A stretch of DNA of 64,000 nucleotides from an uncultured Shimia sp. (lineage in GTDB: Bacteria > Pseudomonadota > Alphaproteobacteria > Rhodobacterales > Rhodobacteraceae), in contig NZ_CANMJE010000009.1 in assembly GCF_947498095.1 (NCBI RefSeq), forward strand, positions 1 to 64,000, written 5' to 3'. Position 1 is the first letter of the stretch. Every line of letters starts with the position of its first letter. A program made the position numbers and the translations under genes. The notes under the pieces were generated by a model, which did no database searches, was not told where the DNA came from, and worked only from the letters and a program-made list of their open reading frames with translations. Below, in pieces: positions 26,714-35,116 of the stretch.

Positions 26714-27700
26714 TCACAACATGGCTGGAACAACCAAGTCAGGGGGGCGGTGACCATCGTCAAATGTCTTTATGTTGATGATCACTTTTTCACCCATCTC
26801 AAGGCGCCCTTCGATCGTGGCAGAGCCCATATGCGGCAAGAGCACGACGTTTTTTAGAGCCGATAAGTCTGGGTTGATTTCAGTGCCGTGCTCATAGACG
26901 TCCAGCGCGGCGCCAGAAATATCTCCGGCTTTCAGCATCCGTACCAAAGCATTTTCATCCAGCACTTCACCACGAGAGGTGTTCACCACATAGGCGTCAT
27001 TTTTCAACAATCTAAGGCGACGTGCGTTCATCAGATGGAAGGTGCCCGGCGTGTGCGGGCAGTGCACGGTGAGAACGTCCATACGCGAGACCATCTGGTC
27101 TAGGCTTTCCCAATAGGTGGCTTCGAGTTCTTCTTCAATGCCCGGATGCAGTCGGCGGCGATTGTGATAGTGGATTTGCATGCCAAAGGCTTTGGCACGG
27201 CGGGCCACGGCCTGACCGATACGCCCCATGCCCAGAATACCCAGCCTGCGCCCGCCGACACGGCCACCCAGCATCGCGTTCGGGGACCAACCGGTCCAAC
27301 CGCCCTGATCCATCAGGCGGATGCCCTCGGGGACGCGACGAATGGCGCCAACAATCATAGCAATGGTCATATCGGCAGTATCATCCGCAGAGACCCCCGG
27401 TGTGTTAGAGACCAGCACGCCGCGCTGTCGGGCGCTTTCAACGTCAATATGGTCAACCCCGGCGCCATAGTTGGCGATCAGTTTCAACCGTCCGCCGGAC
27501 TGGGTGATCATCGGCGCATCGATCGTGTCGGTAAGCGTCGGCACCAGAACATCGGCCGATTTCATCGCCTCAACCAGCTCTTCGCGGCTCATCGGGTTGT
27601 CGTCATCACGCAGACGTACGTCGAACAATTCGGACAGCCGCGTTTCGACCGCATCCGGCAGGCGTCGCGTTACGACAACACTCAGACGTTCCTTTGGCAT
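26714..27700 (-). CDS. D-isomer-specific 2-hydroxyacid dehydrogenase
   Basis: A 328-residue NAD(P)-dependent dehydrogenase of the glyoxylate/hydroxypyruvate reductase group. The nucleotide site is LGILGMGRIGQAVARRAKAF (about 152-171). Catalytic Arg lies in VNTSRGEVLDE, Glu about 29 residues later, and His in LLPHMGSAT. GGGAGG precedes the start. Likely substrates are glyoxylate or hydroxypyruvate, which fits a genome with a GlcD-like oxidase, though this is inference. Confidence 0.92.
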   Translation of the reverse strand: MPKERLSVVVTRRLPDAVETRLSELFDVRLRDDDNPMSREELVEAMKSADVLVPTLTDTIDAPMITQSGGRLKLIANYGAGVDHIDVESARQRGVLVSNTPGVSADDTADMTIAMIVGAIRRVPEGIRLMDQGGWTGWSPNAMLGGRVGGRRLGILGMGRIGQAVARRAKAFGMQIHYHNRRRLHPGIEEELEATYWESLDQMVSRMDVLTVHCPHTPGTFHLMNARRLRLLKNDAYVVNTSRGEVLDENALVRMLKAGDISGAALDVYEHGTEINPDLSALKNVVLLPHMGSATIEGRLEMGEKVIINIKTFDDGHRPPDLVVPAML

Positions 27701-27807
27701 CCGGACCTCCCAATCCTTTGCAAATCAGCGCATTGATGTCAGAGTGCATCATACGCAGACGGGTCACAAGAACCCGCGTGTCAAAGAAGAGCAGAAAACA
27801 GGCAAAA

Positions 27808-28320
27808 ATGTCCAAACGGGTGTTCACACGTCTTTTTTACGCAGTGGGTTTGTGCCTGCTGGTCAGCGCAACCGCTGCGCTGGCTGAACAAATGCGGGGA
27901 CCAGTCACCAACCTGCCAATGCCGCGCTATGTTTCGCTCAAGGCCAGCAAAGCCAATGTGCGTCGCGGCCCCTCTCTGACACATCGGATTGACTGGGTAT
28001 TCACACGCCGCAACATGCCCCTGCAGATCACCGCCGAGCACGGCCACTGGCGACGCGTTCAAGACCTCGACGGTGCGGGCGGCTGGGTGCATTACTCGCT
28101 TTTGTCGGGCGTAAGGACTGTCATCGTTGAAGAGGACATGCTGGTCATCCGCATGAAACCCGCTGACGACTCTCCTGAAGTTGCGCTTTTGGAACTGGGT
28201 GTCGTGGCGCGATTGGGCGAATGCGGCCCGGATTGGTGCCGCCTGACTTCTGGCGGCTACAAAGGCTGGGCTGAGAAGGCCTCGCTCTGGGGGGTGACAC
28301 CTGAAGAACTGCGCGAATAG
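27808..28320 (+). CDS. Exported SH3-domain protein (SH3_4/DUF1058 type)
   Basis: A 170-residue exported protein: signal peptide to about residue 26 (ATAALA), then two bacterial SH3 modules (about 40-100 and 110-165). YVSLKASKANVRRGPSLTHR opens the first and WCRLTSGGYKGWAEKASLWG closes the second. Such modules bind peptidoglycan or cell-wall peptides. The ATG at 27808 with AGG upstream gives a clean signal peptide; longer starts would add a basic extension overlapping the divergent dehydrogenase leader. Confidence 0.88.
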   Translation: MSKRVFTRLFYAVGLCLLVSATAALAEQMRGPVTNLPMPRYVSLKASKANVRRGPSLTHRIDWVFTRRNMPLQITAEHGHWRRVQDLDGAGGWVHYSLLSGVRTVIVEEDMLVIRMKPADDSPEVALLELGVVARLGECGPDWCRLTSGGYKGWAEKASLWGVTPEELRE

Positions 28321-28441
28321 AACAGGTCACGACCTGCGGCACCCAAAATTCACCTGCGATCTACCATCTGCATTTGGGGTCGAAATTCGACAATTTCTTC
28401 AAAAAGAATACCGTTGCCTGATCCTCAGACAAGAAGTTTCA

Positions 28442-28560
28442 ATGTTTAGATTTGCCAAATTCATTCCTGCCTTACTGTTTTTTCATCAACTGCCGTTTAC
28501 ACGCAAACTCTTGCCGAGTTGGAAGCGCAGGTCGAAAACCAAATCGCCGATTGCGGTTAG
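28442..28560 (+). pseudogene. Short secreted-peptide gene broken at a T6 run
   Basis: The ATG at 28442 opens with MFRFAKFIPALLFF, a signal-peptide-like start. At the T6 run (28478-28483) the frame changes; adding one T gives SSTAVYTQTLAELEAQVENQ followed by IADCG and a stop at 28558-28560, which reads as an ordinary signal-peptidase site plus a short acidic mature peptide. As written the frame instead runs into a basic 42-residue product. This may be a decayed gene, a slippage switch or a sequencing error. The rest of 28321-28740 holds no other gene I can support. Confidence 0.4.
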
Positions 28561-28740
28561 AGTGCAATAAAGAAAACTGCACTGGTGTTTCAAATTTCTG
28601 CCCCAGCGGCCTTTCGCAAAACTATGGGGGCTTTCGCCATCGCGAGAGAGCTTGTACTTGGGTGCTGAAGGTAACTTTCAGCGATCGAGGAACTCGATTG
28701 TGCTGATTCCATAGTGCGGTGGAAAATCGGAGCGCGGAAC

Positions 28741-29538
28741 ATGCAACACACATTGAAGCGGATCAGCTATTTTGGGGTTACGACCTACATTCGAAAAAAG
28801 ATGTTTGATCGTGCGCCTGGCTTGTACAAATCGCTCTTCCCTGACCCTACCTCTGGCTTCATCCCGACGGCCTATGGCGTAGAGTTGGCCTCAAATTGGC
28901 GAGACGGGTCGTTTCGCATGAGTGTCTTTGGCGGCAATGGCTCGGAGTTGGATGACCTTCTTAAGAACAGGCTGAGTAAACCGTTCACTTTTCTCGACGT
29001 GGGCGCCAATCAGGGATTGTTCTCGTTGGTGGCAGCCAAGAATCCAGCCTGTGTGCAAGCTTTGGCTCTTGAGCCTGTCCCGGATACGTTCGAACTGCTT
29101 CACCGCAACGTAAATCACGCTGAGCAGAGCGCAAAAATTCAATGCATTCCGGCAGCGGTCTCGTCTCATTCAGGCGGGGCAGAGATCAAGATTCGGGACG
29201 GCCACAGTGGGGCCGCCTCGATGACAGATCGTGACCTGGGTGGCCGCGATGTCGTTTCCATAAAAACAAAAGACGCGCAGGCGTTGGATGCTCTTCTTGA
29301 TGATCCGTCAGATCTGGTGGTCAAAATTGACGTAGAAGGGTTTGAGGAAGTCGTTGTACCTGAGCTTCTCAAGCTGGATGCTGCGCAGCGAATAACGCAT
29401 TTCTATTGCGAGATTGATCTTGGCTGGGTGGATTTTGACAAGATCTCAAAGGCGCTCTCGGACGCTGGGCTGACAGATCAGGTGAAACATGGTCGTAAGC
29501 GGAAATTCGACCTTATGGCACGCCGTCCTCAGCGTTAA
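28741..29538 (+). CDS. FkbM-family methyltransferase
   Basis: A 265-residue SAM-dependent methyltransferase of the FkbM family. The SAM site is TFLDVGANQGLFSLVAA (about 83-99) with the acidic motif LALEPVPD; the family's C-terminal VVKIDVEGFEEVVV is also present. The ATG at 28741 has GGAG eight bases upstream and is preferred over a GTG nine codons earlier. FkbM enzymes O-methylate sugars or polyketides; the target here is unknown. The gene stands alone and its upstream region is degenerate. Confidence 0.88.
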   Translation: MQHTLKRISYFGVTTYIRKKMFDRAPGLYKSLFPDPTSGFIPTAYGVELASNWRDGSFRMSVFGGNGSELDDLLKNRLSKPFTFLDVGANQGLFSLVAAKNPACVQALALEPVPDTFELLHRNVNHAEQSAKIQCIPAAVSSHSGGAEIKIRDGHSGAASMTDRDLGGRDVVSIKTKDAQALDALLDDPSDLVVKIDVEGFEEVVVPELLKLDAAQRITHFYCEIDLGWVDFDKISKALSDAGLTDQVKHGRKRKFDLMARRPQR

Positions 29539-29624
29539 CATCTTCGCGACAGACCAGCGCAATGACACGACCGCATGCCTGATCCACCGGGAAGGCAGGT
29601 TCCGGCATTTGACTAACCGCTTCG

Positions 29625-29648
29625 AGTCATGCGGTTTTGGCTGGTTCC
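29625..29648 (+). terminator. Possible weak terminator of the FkbM gene
   Basis: AACCGC (29625-29630) pairs with GCGGTT (29641-29646) around a ten-base loop, followed by only two more T residues. The stem is short and the tail poor. Confidence 0.35.
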
Positions 29649-29742
29649 GCTAAGCGCGCCCTGTGCGGGCGTTGAGGCAAAGCGTCGGCCGCCGCACAGC
29701 GTTCATCACAGCCAATCCCGGCAATCAAACATGCTTTGAATA

Positions 29743-30426
29743 CTATACCGTCGCAGCAGCCCGGATCGCACGGATGTTTTTGCCGTAAACCTCGGGTTTG
29801 TCGACGCTTGCGCCTTTGAAAACGGCGGACCCTGCCACCAGCACATCTGCGCCAGCCTCGGCCACCAGAGGTGCGGTTTCGGTGGTGACGCCGCCGTCGA
29901 TCTGGATGTGGATCGGACGGTCGCCGATCATAGTGCGCAGGCGACGGGTTTTCTCAACGCCGGAGTGGATGAATTTCTGGCCGCCGAAGCCAGGGTTCAC
30001 GGTCATGATCAGCACCATGTCGACCAGATCCAGCACATGTTCGATACTCTCCAGCGGTGTGCCAGGATTGAGGGAGACGCCCGCCATCTTGCCGGTCGCC
30101 TTAATCGCTTGAATGGTGCGGTGGATATGCGGACCGGCCTCAACATGGGCGGTGATCATATCAGCGCCCGCCTCGGCATAGGCCTCGATGTAGGGATCGA
30201 CTGGCGCAATCATCAGATGCACATCCATGAAGGTTTTTACATGCGGGCGGAACGCTTTGACCGCAGGGGGGCCAAAGGTCAGGTTCGGCACGAAATGCCC
30301 GTCCATCACATCAACATGGACCCAGTCGGCACCCTGGGCCTCAATGGCCTGAATTTCTTGCCCAAAGTTGGCAAAATCGGCGGACAGGATCGATGGGGCG
30401 ATCTTAATGGAACGGTCAAAGCTCAT
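29743..30426 (-). CDS. rpe: Ribulose-phosphate 3-epimerase
   Basis: Rpe interconverts ribulose 5-phosphate and xylulose 5-phosphate in the pentose phosphate or Calvin cycle. The 227-residue TIM barrel has the metal/catalytic pieces [14 protein letters not shown] at the start, [16 protein letters not shown] near residue 37, [11 protein letters not shown] near 144 and IQIDGGV near 177. AAGG lies before the ATG. It is a single gene here with no other pentose-phosphate gene near. Confidence 0.96.
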   Translation of the reverse strand: MSFDRSIKIAPSILSADFANFGQEIQAIEAQGADWVHVDVMDGHFVPNLTFGPPAVKAFRPHVKTFMDVHLMIAPVDPYIEAYAEAGADMITAHVEAGPHIHRTIQAIKATGKMAGVSLNPGTPLESIEHVLDLVDMVLIMTVNPGFGGQKFIHSGVEKTRRLRTMIGDRPIHIQIDGGVTTETAPLVAEAGADVLVAGSAVFKGASVDKPEVYGKNIRAIRAAATV

Positions 30427-30596
30427 GAATCAGGCCTTTCTGAGGGCGCGCACGCGCGATTCGAGGGTTACGCGGACCATGAGTGCAGAGAGGCAAGAAT
30501 TCAATCACTGCCTGCCCAGTGAAACGTCAGAGAAAACTAGTTTGAGCCAAATGCCCGTGTTAGCAATTCTCAGATGACCCCAGAACCGAGGCCCAA

Positions 30597-31188
30597 ATGC
30601 GTCTTTTGCCCCTTGTGATTGCCTGTGCAGCCCAGCCTGCCCTGTCTGACTGCCCGACGCGGGCGGATATGGAACTGGGCGTGAAATTGCGGGATGCCAG
30701 CGGTGAAACCGAGACCTTTCGCGCTGGTCCAAACGGTTTCATTCGTGGTGAATATGCGGACGGTCAGGGTGGTGGCGCAAACTATCTTCTGTTGGGTGGC
30801 ATCTATGTTGTCGAAGTCTACGACACGGATGAGGGCGAGGTCGTTCCCGGCACACGTTCAACCTTTGCCTATCCTGTTAAGCCTTCGGAATTCACCCCCC
30901 CCCCAAGAAGGAACACGATGGGACGTGACAACCTTGGCAAACGATCAGGGCGACATCTACGAAGCTGAAGAAAGTCATATTTTCGGGCCGCTGACTGACG
31001 TAACGATTGGCGCATGCACCTATGACATGATCCCCATTATTTCGATCTATCATGCATTGGAAGGGTACGAAGAGCGCCTGAATTACCTTCCTGAATTCGG
31101 GTTCGCCTATATCAACGAGATGAAAGATCCAGGCGAGGCTCCGTTTACTTACAACTTTGTCGCAATAGAAGCAGCGGGGCGGCTGTAA
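30597..31188 (+). pseudogene. Exported protein of unknown function, frame split at a C10 tract
   Basis: The gene starts at 30597 (GAGG upstream) with a signal peptide (MRLLPLVIACAAQPALS) and runs in frame through GVKLRDASGETETFRAGPNG to a run of ten C residues at 30895-30904. There it shifts: the original frame ends at 30968, while the frame continuing as EGTRWDVTTLANDQGDIYEA goes on to a stop at 31188. With nine C residues one 196-residue protein results. Both halves read as real protein. The tract could be a phase-variable switch, a true mutation or a sequencing error. I recognise no domain. Confidence 0.65.
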
Positions 31189-31302
31189 GCATAGCCTTGC
31201 AAATGCTGCAGAGCGGCATTGCCGAAAAAGCCGTAGTCAGTCGGCAAATAATCCCGCAGAAAGATGCCAAGGGAGGACCACAACTCATATTTGAGGGTCC
31301 AA

Positions 31303-31527
31303 ATGGCACATACTGCACACCACACGAACTTCGCTGACTCTGCTCTGCATATTCTGGCCGCACCATTCATTGCTATCGGCAAAGGCATGGTTGCTTTGGC
31401 AGAATCCAGTTCTCGCTATAAGCAGATCGAACAGCTGAACGCGATGTCAGATCAGGAACTTGCTGATCTTGGCCTGAAACGCGAAGACGTCGTACGGCAC
31501 ATTTTCCGCGATTGCGTCGGCTTCTAA
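31303..31527 (+). CDS. DUF1127 family small protein
   Basis: A 74-residue protein whose C-terminal part (LNAMSDQELADLGLKREDV, then VRHIFRD) is the DUF1127 motif widely found in alphaproteobacteria. DUF1127 proteins studied in Rhizobiales and Rhodobacter affect RNA or phosphate-related regulation. The N-terminal 40 residues are amphipathic (ILAAPFIAIGKGMVALAES). GAGGG precedes the ATG at 31303. It is a single gene followed by a hairpin. Confidence 0.87.
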   Translation: MAHTAHHTNFADSALHILAAPFIAIGKGMVALAESSSRYKQIEQLNAMSDQELADLGLKREDVVRHIFRDCVGF

Positions 31528-31572
31528 GCCTCTCAATTGCAAATGTAAGCGCAATCTGTTGCGCCGCACCTA

Positions 31573-31598
31573 GAAAGGGCGACCTTGGGCGCCCTTTC
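31573..31598 (+). terminator. Hairpin after the DUF1127 gene, no T tail
   Basis: GAAAGGGCG (31573-31581) pairs perfectly with CGCCCTTTC (31590-31598). The stem is strong but no T run follows, so it may protect a 3' end rather than terminate on its own. Confidence 0.5.
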
Positions 31599-31678
31599 AC
31601 CGTACCAGCCGATCTCTGGCTCAATGTGACGGACTTCAAAGGGCGTCACAATTGCTGTAAGAGCGCGCAAGTCAACTT

Positions 31679-32368
31679 ATGGACTCCGCTCAGATGATCG
31701 AAATCGACAATGTCACGCTTGCCTACGGGGACCGCACGGTTCTGCGCGATATCTCCCTGTCTTTGAGCGAAAAGCGTATCGCGATCATTGGCGCCAATGG
31801 ATCTGGCAAGTCATCCTTTGCGCGGTTGTTGAATGGGCTGGCCCTGCCCAGCGCCGGTGCCGTGCGTGTTGATGGCCAAGACACTCGGACCCACGGCAAG
31901 GACGTGCGGCGCAAGGTTGGGTTCGTGTTTCAGAACCCTGACAACCAGATCGTGTTTCCCGTGGTCGAGGAAGACCTGGCGTTTGGCATGAAAAACCTTG
32001 GGTTTTCGAAAGAGGACATTGCGCGGAATACCACGGATATTCTTGAGCGTTACAATATGAGCGACCTGCGAGAACATCCTGCGCATCTGTTGTCTGGTGG
32101 TCAAAAGCAGCTTTTGGCGATTTCGGGCGTTCTGGTCATGCAGCCGGACTATGTTGTTCTTGATGAACCGACGACGCTGTTGGACCTACGCAACAAGCGC
32201 CGCATCACTCGTGCGATTGAGGCGCTTGAGCAGACCGTCATCCTTGCCAGCCATGATCTTGATCTTTTGCGGGACTTTGACCGGGTCATCGTATTTGACG
32301 AAGGCCGTGTGATCGCAGACGACCGTCCTGAGATTGCCATTCCGATTTATGTTGATCGGATGAGCTGA
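31679..32368 (+). CDS. bioM: Biotin ECF transporter ATPase
   Basis: A 229-residue ABC ATPase of the CbiO/EcfA type that drives biotin uptake together with BioN and BioY. Walker A is GANGSGKSS (about 38-46), the Q-loop [12 protein letters not shown] is typical of ECF ATPases, the signature is LLSGGQKQ and Walker B YVVLDEPT. The identity rests on gene order bioM-bioN-bioY, as in Rhodobacter capsulatus, with bioY recognisable. A second in-frame ATG five codons later is possible. Its stop overlaps the bioN start. Confidence 0.9.
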   Translation: MDSAQMIEIDNVTLAYGDRTVLRDISLSLSEKRIAIIGANGSGKSSFARLLNGLALPSAGAVRVDGQDTRTHGKDVRRKVGFVFQNPDNQIVFPVVEEDLAFGMKNLGFSKEDIARNTTDILERYNMSDLREHPAHLLSGGQKQLLAISGVLVMQPDYVVLDEPTTLLDLRNKRRITRAIEALEQTVILASHDLDLLRDFDRVIVFDEGRVIADDRPEIAIPIYVDRMS

Positions 32369-32964
32369 TGTTGGATCTCTATTTCCCCGGCACGTCATTC
32401 CTGCACCGGATGTCTCCGGGACCAAAGATGCTGACACTCATGGTGGCTGCCACCCTGTTGTTCATCAACGAAAGCCTCGTGTTGACTGTGGGCGCGTTGG
32501 TGATCGTTCTGGCTCTCTATCCCGTTGCGGGGCTGACCATGCAGCAGGCGTGGAAGCAAATCCGACCCCTGTTGTGGATCTTTGGCCTGTTCTTTGCGCT
32601 GCAGTGGTGGTTCTCTGGCTTGACGCTTGCTGCCTATGTCGTTCTGCGGCTTGCAGCGCTTATTCTGCTGGCCAGTCTGGTGACGTTGACAACACGCTCC
32701 AGCGACATGATCGAAACCATGACCCGCGCCTTAGGGTTCCTTAGGCCGCTAGGCGTGAATCCGGCCAAAGTTGGACTCGCGATATCCCTGGCGTTGCGCT
32801 TTATCCCGGTACTGGCACAGATCACCCAAGAGGTCCGAGAGGCGCAAAAGGCGCGCGGGCTGGAACGATCCGTGATTGCTGTTGCCATGCCGGTTGCCAT
32901 CCGCACGTTAAAGATGGCGGACGATATTTCTGATGCGATCGAATCCAGAGGATATCGTTCTTAA
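32368..32964 (+). CDS. bioN: Biotin ECF transporter transmembrane T component
   Basis: A 198-residue membrane protein of the CbiQ/EcfT family with about five helices. The cytoplasmic coupling segment shows the two Ala-Arg-Gly type motifs of T components: EAQKARGLE (about 155-163) and DAIESRGYRS at the end. It couples BioM to the substrate-binding BioY. It starts one base inside the end of bioM. Confidence 0.9.
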   Translation: MLDLYFPGTSFLHRMSPGPKMLTLMVAATLLFINESLVLTVGALVIVLALYPVAGLTMQQAWKQIRPLLWIFGLFFALQWWFSGLTLAAYVVLRLAALILLASLVTLTTRSSDMIETMTRALGFLRPLGVNPAKVGLAISLALRFIPVLAQITQEVREAQKARGLERSVIAVAMPVAIRTLKMADDISDAIESRGYRS

Positions 32965-33063
32965 GAAGATCCTTTTTTGCAGGTCACGCTTGAGCCCCCA
33001 CAAGTGCCTTTTTACCACGCGCGGCGACCACAAAACACCACTCACGAACAAGGATTTACGCCC

Positions 33064-33600
33064 ATGGACACGAAGAGCATCGTTTACATTGCATTGTTTG
33101 CGGCTTTGACCGCTGCACTGGGTCTTATGCCCCCGATCAGCTTTGCCGGTCTTGGGCTGCCTCCGATCACGGCGCAATCGCTGGGTGTAATGCTTGCGGG
33201 CGCCGTCGCAGGACCGCGACGGGGTGGATTAGCGATGTTGCTGTTCATCGTGCTAGTGGCGGCTGGTCTGCCGCTTTTGGCGGGCGGACGTGGCGGGATT
33301 GGTGTGTTCCTCGGCGCGTCTGGCGGGTTCCTTCTGGCCTGGCCGCTTTGCGCGGCCCTGATCGGGGTTCTGGTTCAGGCGCGACCCGATGCGAGTTTTG
33401 TGACTCTGGCGCTGGCCATTGGACTCGGCGGTCTGGTCCTGATGTATGCCTGTGGCATCCCTTGGATGGCTTTTGTCGGCAAGCTGGGGCTTTCGAAATC
33501 TCTGGCAATCATGGTGGCCTATGTGCCCGGCGATCTGGTAAAGGTGGTTCTGGCCACACTGATCGTCCGGGGCCTGCGCCGGGCTTACCCGACCCTCTGA
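33064..33600 (+). CDS. bioY: Biotin transporter substrate-binding component
   Basis: A 178-residue membrane protein with six helices, the S component that binds biotin. Family marks are PITAQSLGVMLAGAVAGPRRG (about 37-57), LPLLAGGRGG and the C-terminal VAYVPGDLVKVVLA. The ATG at 33064 starts the first helix correctly; the frame extends upstream without protein character. The CoA ligase begins ten bases after its stop. Confidence 0.92.
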   Translation: MDTKSIVYIALFAALTAALGLMPPISFAGLGLPPITAQSLGVMLAGAVAGPRRGGLAMLLFIVLVAAGLPLLAGGRGGIGVFLGASGGFLLAWPLCAALIGVLVQARPDASFVTLALAIGLGGLVLMYACGIPWMAFVGKLGLSKSLAIMVAYVPGDLVKVVLATLIVRGLRRAYPTL

Positions 33601-33610
33601 AGGAGGCGAA

Positions 33611-35116
33611 TTGCCCCTACGCCACGCGATAGAAATTCACGCACGCCACCGCCCGGATGCGGTGGCGGTCGACATTTCGGGCGATTCCCTGACCTACGGG
33701 GTTCTTTTCGACCGGATCACACGGTTGCACAGTGCCCTGACGGCTTTGCCAGGGCGCGGTCACCCTGCGCTGAGCCTGTCGAAAGAGGCGCGGCTGTTCG
33801 CCGTCGCAACGGGGAACCATCCAGCCACAAGCACTCTGTTAGCAACTGCAATGGCCACCCCGCATGCGGTGGCGGTGCTGGACCCACAATGGCCGGACGA
33901 CATGCTGCAACGCACCTTGGCCAAGCTGCCACCGGACGTTGTGTTTTGCCTGTCATCGCAATCTGCACTGATCCATGCGGCTGGCAAATTGGGCATTCCG
34001 GCCATTTGTGTGGACAGCGGTGACCTTGACGAATTTCTTGGGGATGGGTTGGCGCCGCCGTGGACCGCACCGGACGACACGTTCCTCGTTGGCTTTACCT
34101 CGGGCACCACGTCTCAGCCCAAAGCGTTTGCACGTGCGCGCCATTCGTGGCGCGTGTCCTTGGACGCCAGCCGAGTTGCCTTTGCGCTGACCGACCGAAG
34201 CCACTGTTTTGCCCCCGGCCCCCTGGCACATGGGATCAGCATGTATGCGCTGGCGGAAACACTTGACCTCGGGGCCACATTTTACGGCACGTCGCGCTTT
34301 GATCTGGCCTCAGCCCACCACGCTATGCGGGGCGCGAAACGGATTGTCGCGGTGCCAACGCTGCTGGGCGTTTTGAGCCACGGACCTGCGCAGAACCACA
34401 TCACCGAAATCACGACCGCCGGGGCAAAACTAGACCCGGCCCTGTTAACCCGAGCCCGCAACGTTTTTCCCCGCGCCCGCGTTCATGAGTATTATGGCGC
34501 CTCGGAATTGGGTTTTGTCAGCCTCAACACGCATGGTCGGGACAGCTCATCCGCCCCCGCCAATAGCGTCGGGCATCCCTTTGCGCATGTGTCGCTGTCA
34601 ATCCGCAAGGATGGCGCCGAGGTAACGCAAGGCGACGCCGGGACAATCTTTGTCCGCGGAGATCTGGCGATCGACACCTACCTTTGGGGTGGACGCAACA
34701 GCGGGTTTCGGCGCGAAGGCCCTTGGGCCACGGTCGGCGACATTGGGCGACTTAACACCGATGGCAGCCTTGCAATTCTAGGTCGCGAGGGCGGCATGGT
34801 GATCACCGCAGGCCACAACGTCTATCCGCAAGAGGTCGAGACCGCCTTGGCACATATCTCAGGTGTTGAGGCGGCAGTTGTTCTCGGCCGCACACACCCG
34901 TCACGCGGACAAGAGATCGTGGCCATTGTTGAAACCGACAGCGCTCTTGATGAAATCCGCGCGCGACTAGCCATCAGTTTGCCGCGATACAAGCTCCCGC
35001 GTCAGTTCTTGCGTACGGGCGAATGGCCGCTGACCAGCAGCGGCAAGATCGCCCGTGCAACGCTGCAAGACTGGTTGGACAATGAGGACCCTCGCCTTGA
35101 ACGCTTTAAAGCCTGA
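33611..35116 (+). CDS. AMP-forming acyl-CoA ligase linked to biotin uptake
   Basis: A 501-residue adenylate-forming acyl-CoA synthetase. The ATP loop is TSGTTSQPKAF (about 162-172), followed by YYGASELGF, the hinge region GREGGMVITAGHNVYPQEVE and the catalytic Lys in SSGKIAR. The start is TTG, with AGGAGG five bases before. It sits ten bases after bioY and overlaps the thiolase start, so it belongs to the biotin operon. The substrate may be pimelate, biotin itself or another dicarboxylic or branched acid; none of these is shown. Confidence 0.88.
   Translation: MPLRHAIEIHARHRPDAVAVDISGDSLTYGVLFDRITRLHSALTALPGRGHPALSLSKEARLFAVATGNHPATSTLLATAMATPHAVAVLDPQWPDDMLQRTLAKLPPDVVFCLSSQSALIHAAGKLGIPAICVDSGDLDEFLGDGLAPPWTAPDDTFLVGFTSGTTSQPKAFARARHSWRVSLDASRVAFALTDRSHCFAPGPLAHGISMYALAETLDLGATFYGTSRFDLASAHHAMRGAKRIVAVPTLLGVLSHGPAQNHITEITTAGAKLDPALLTRARNVFPRARVHEYYGASELGFVSLNTHGRDSSSAPANSVGHPFAHVSLSIRKDGAEVTQGDAGTIFVRGDLAIDTYLWGGRNSGFRREGPWATVGDIGRLNTDGSLAILGREGGMVITAGHNVYPQEVETALAHISGVEAAVVLGRTHPSRGQEIVAIVETDSALDEIRARLAISLPRYKLPRQFLRTGEWPLTSSGKIARATLQDWLDNEDPRLERFKA

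Noticed and set aside
31528-31678. BioR operator before bioM
   Set aside because: No TTATMKATAA-like palindrome is present upstream of the biotin transporter genes.
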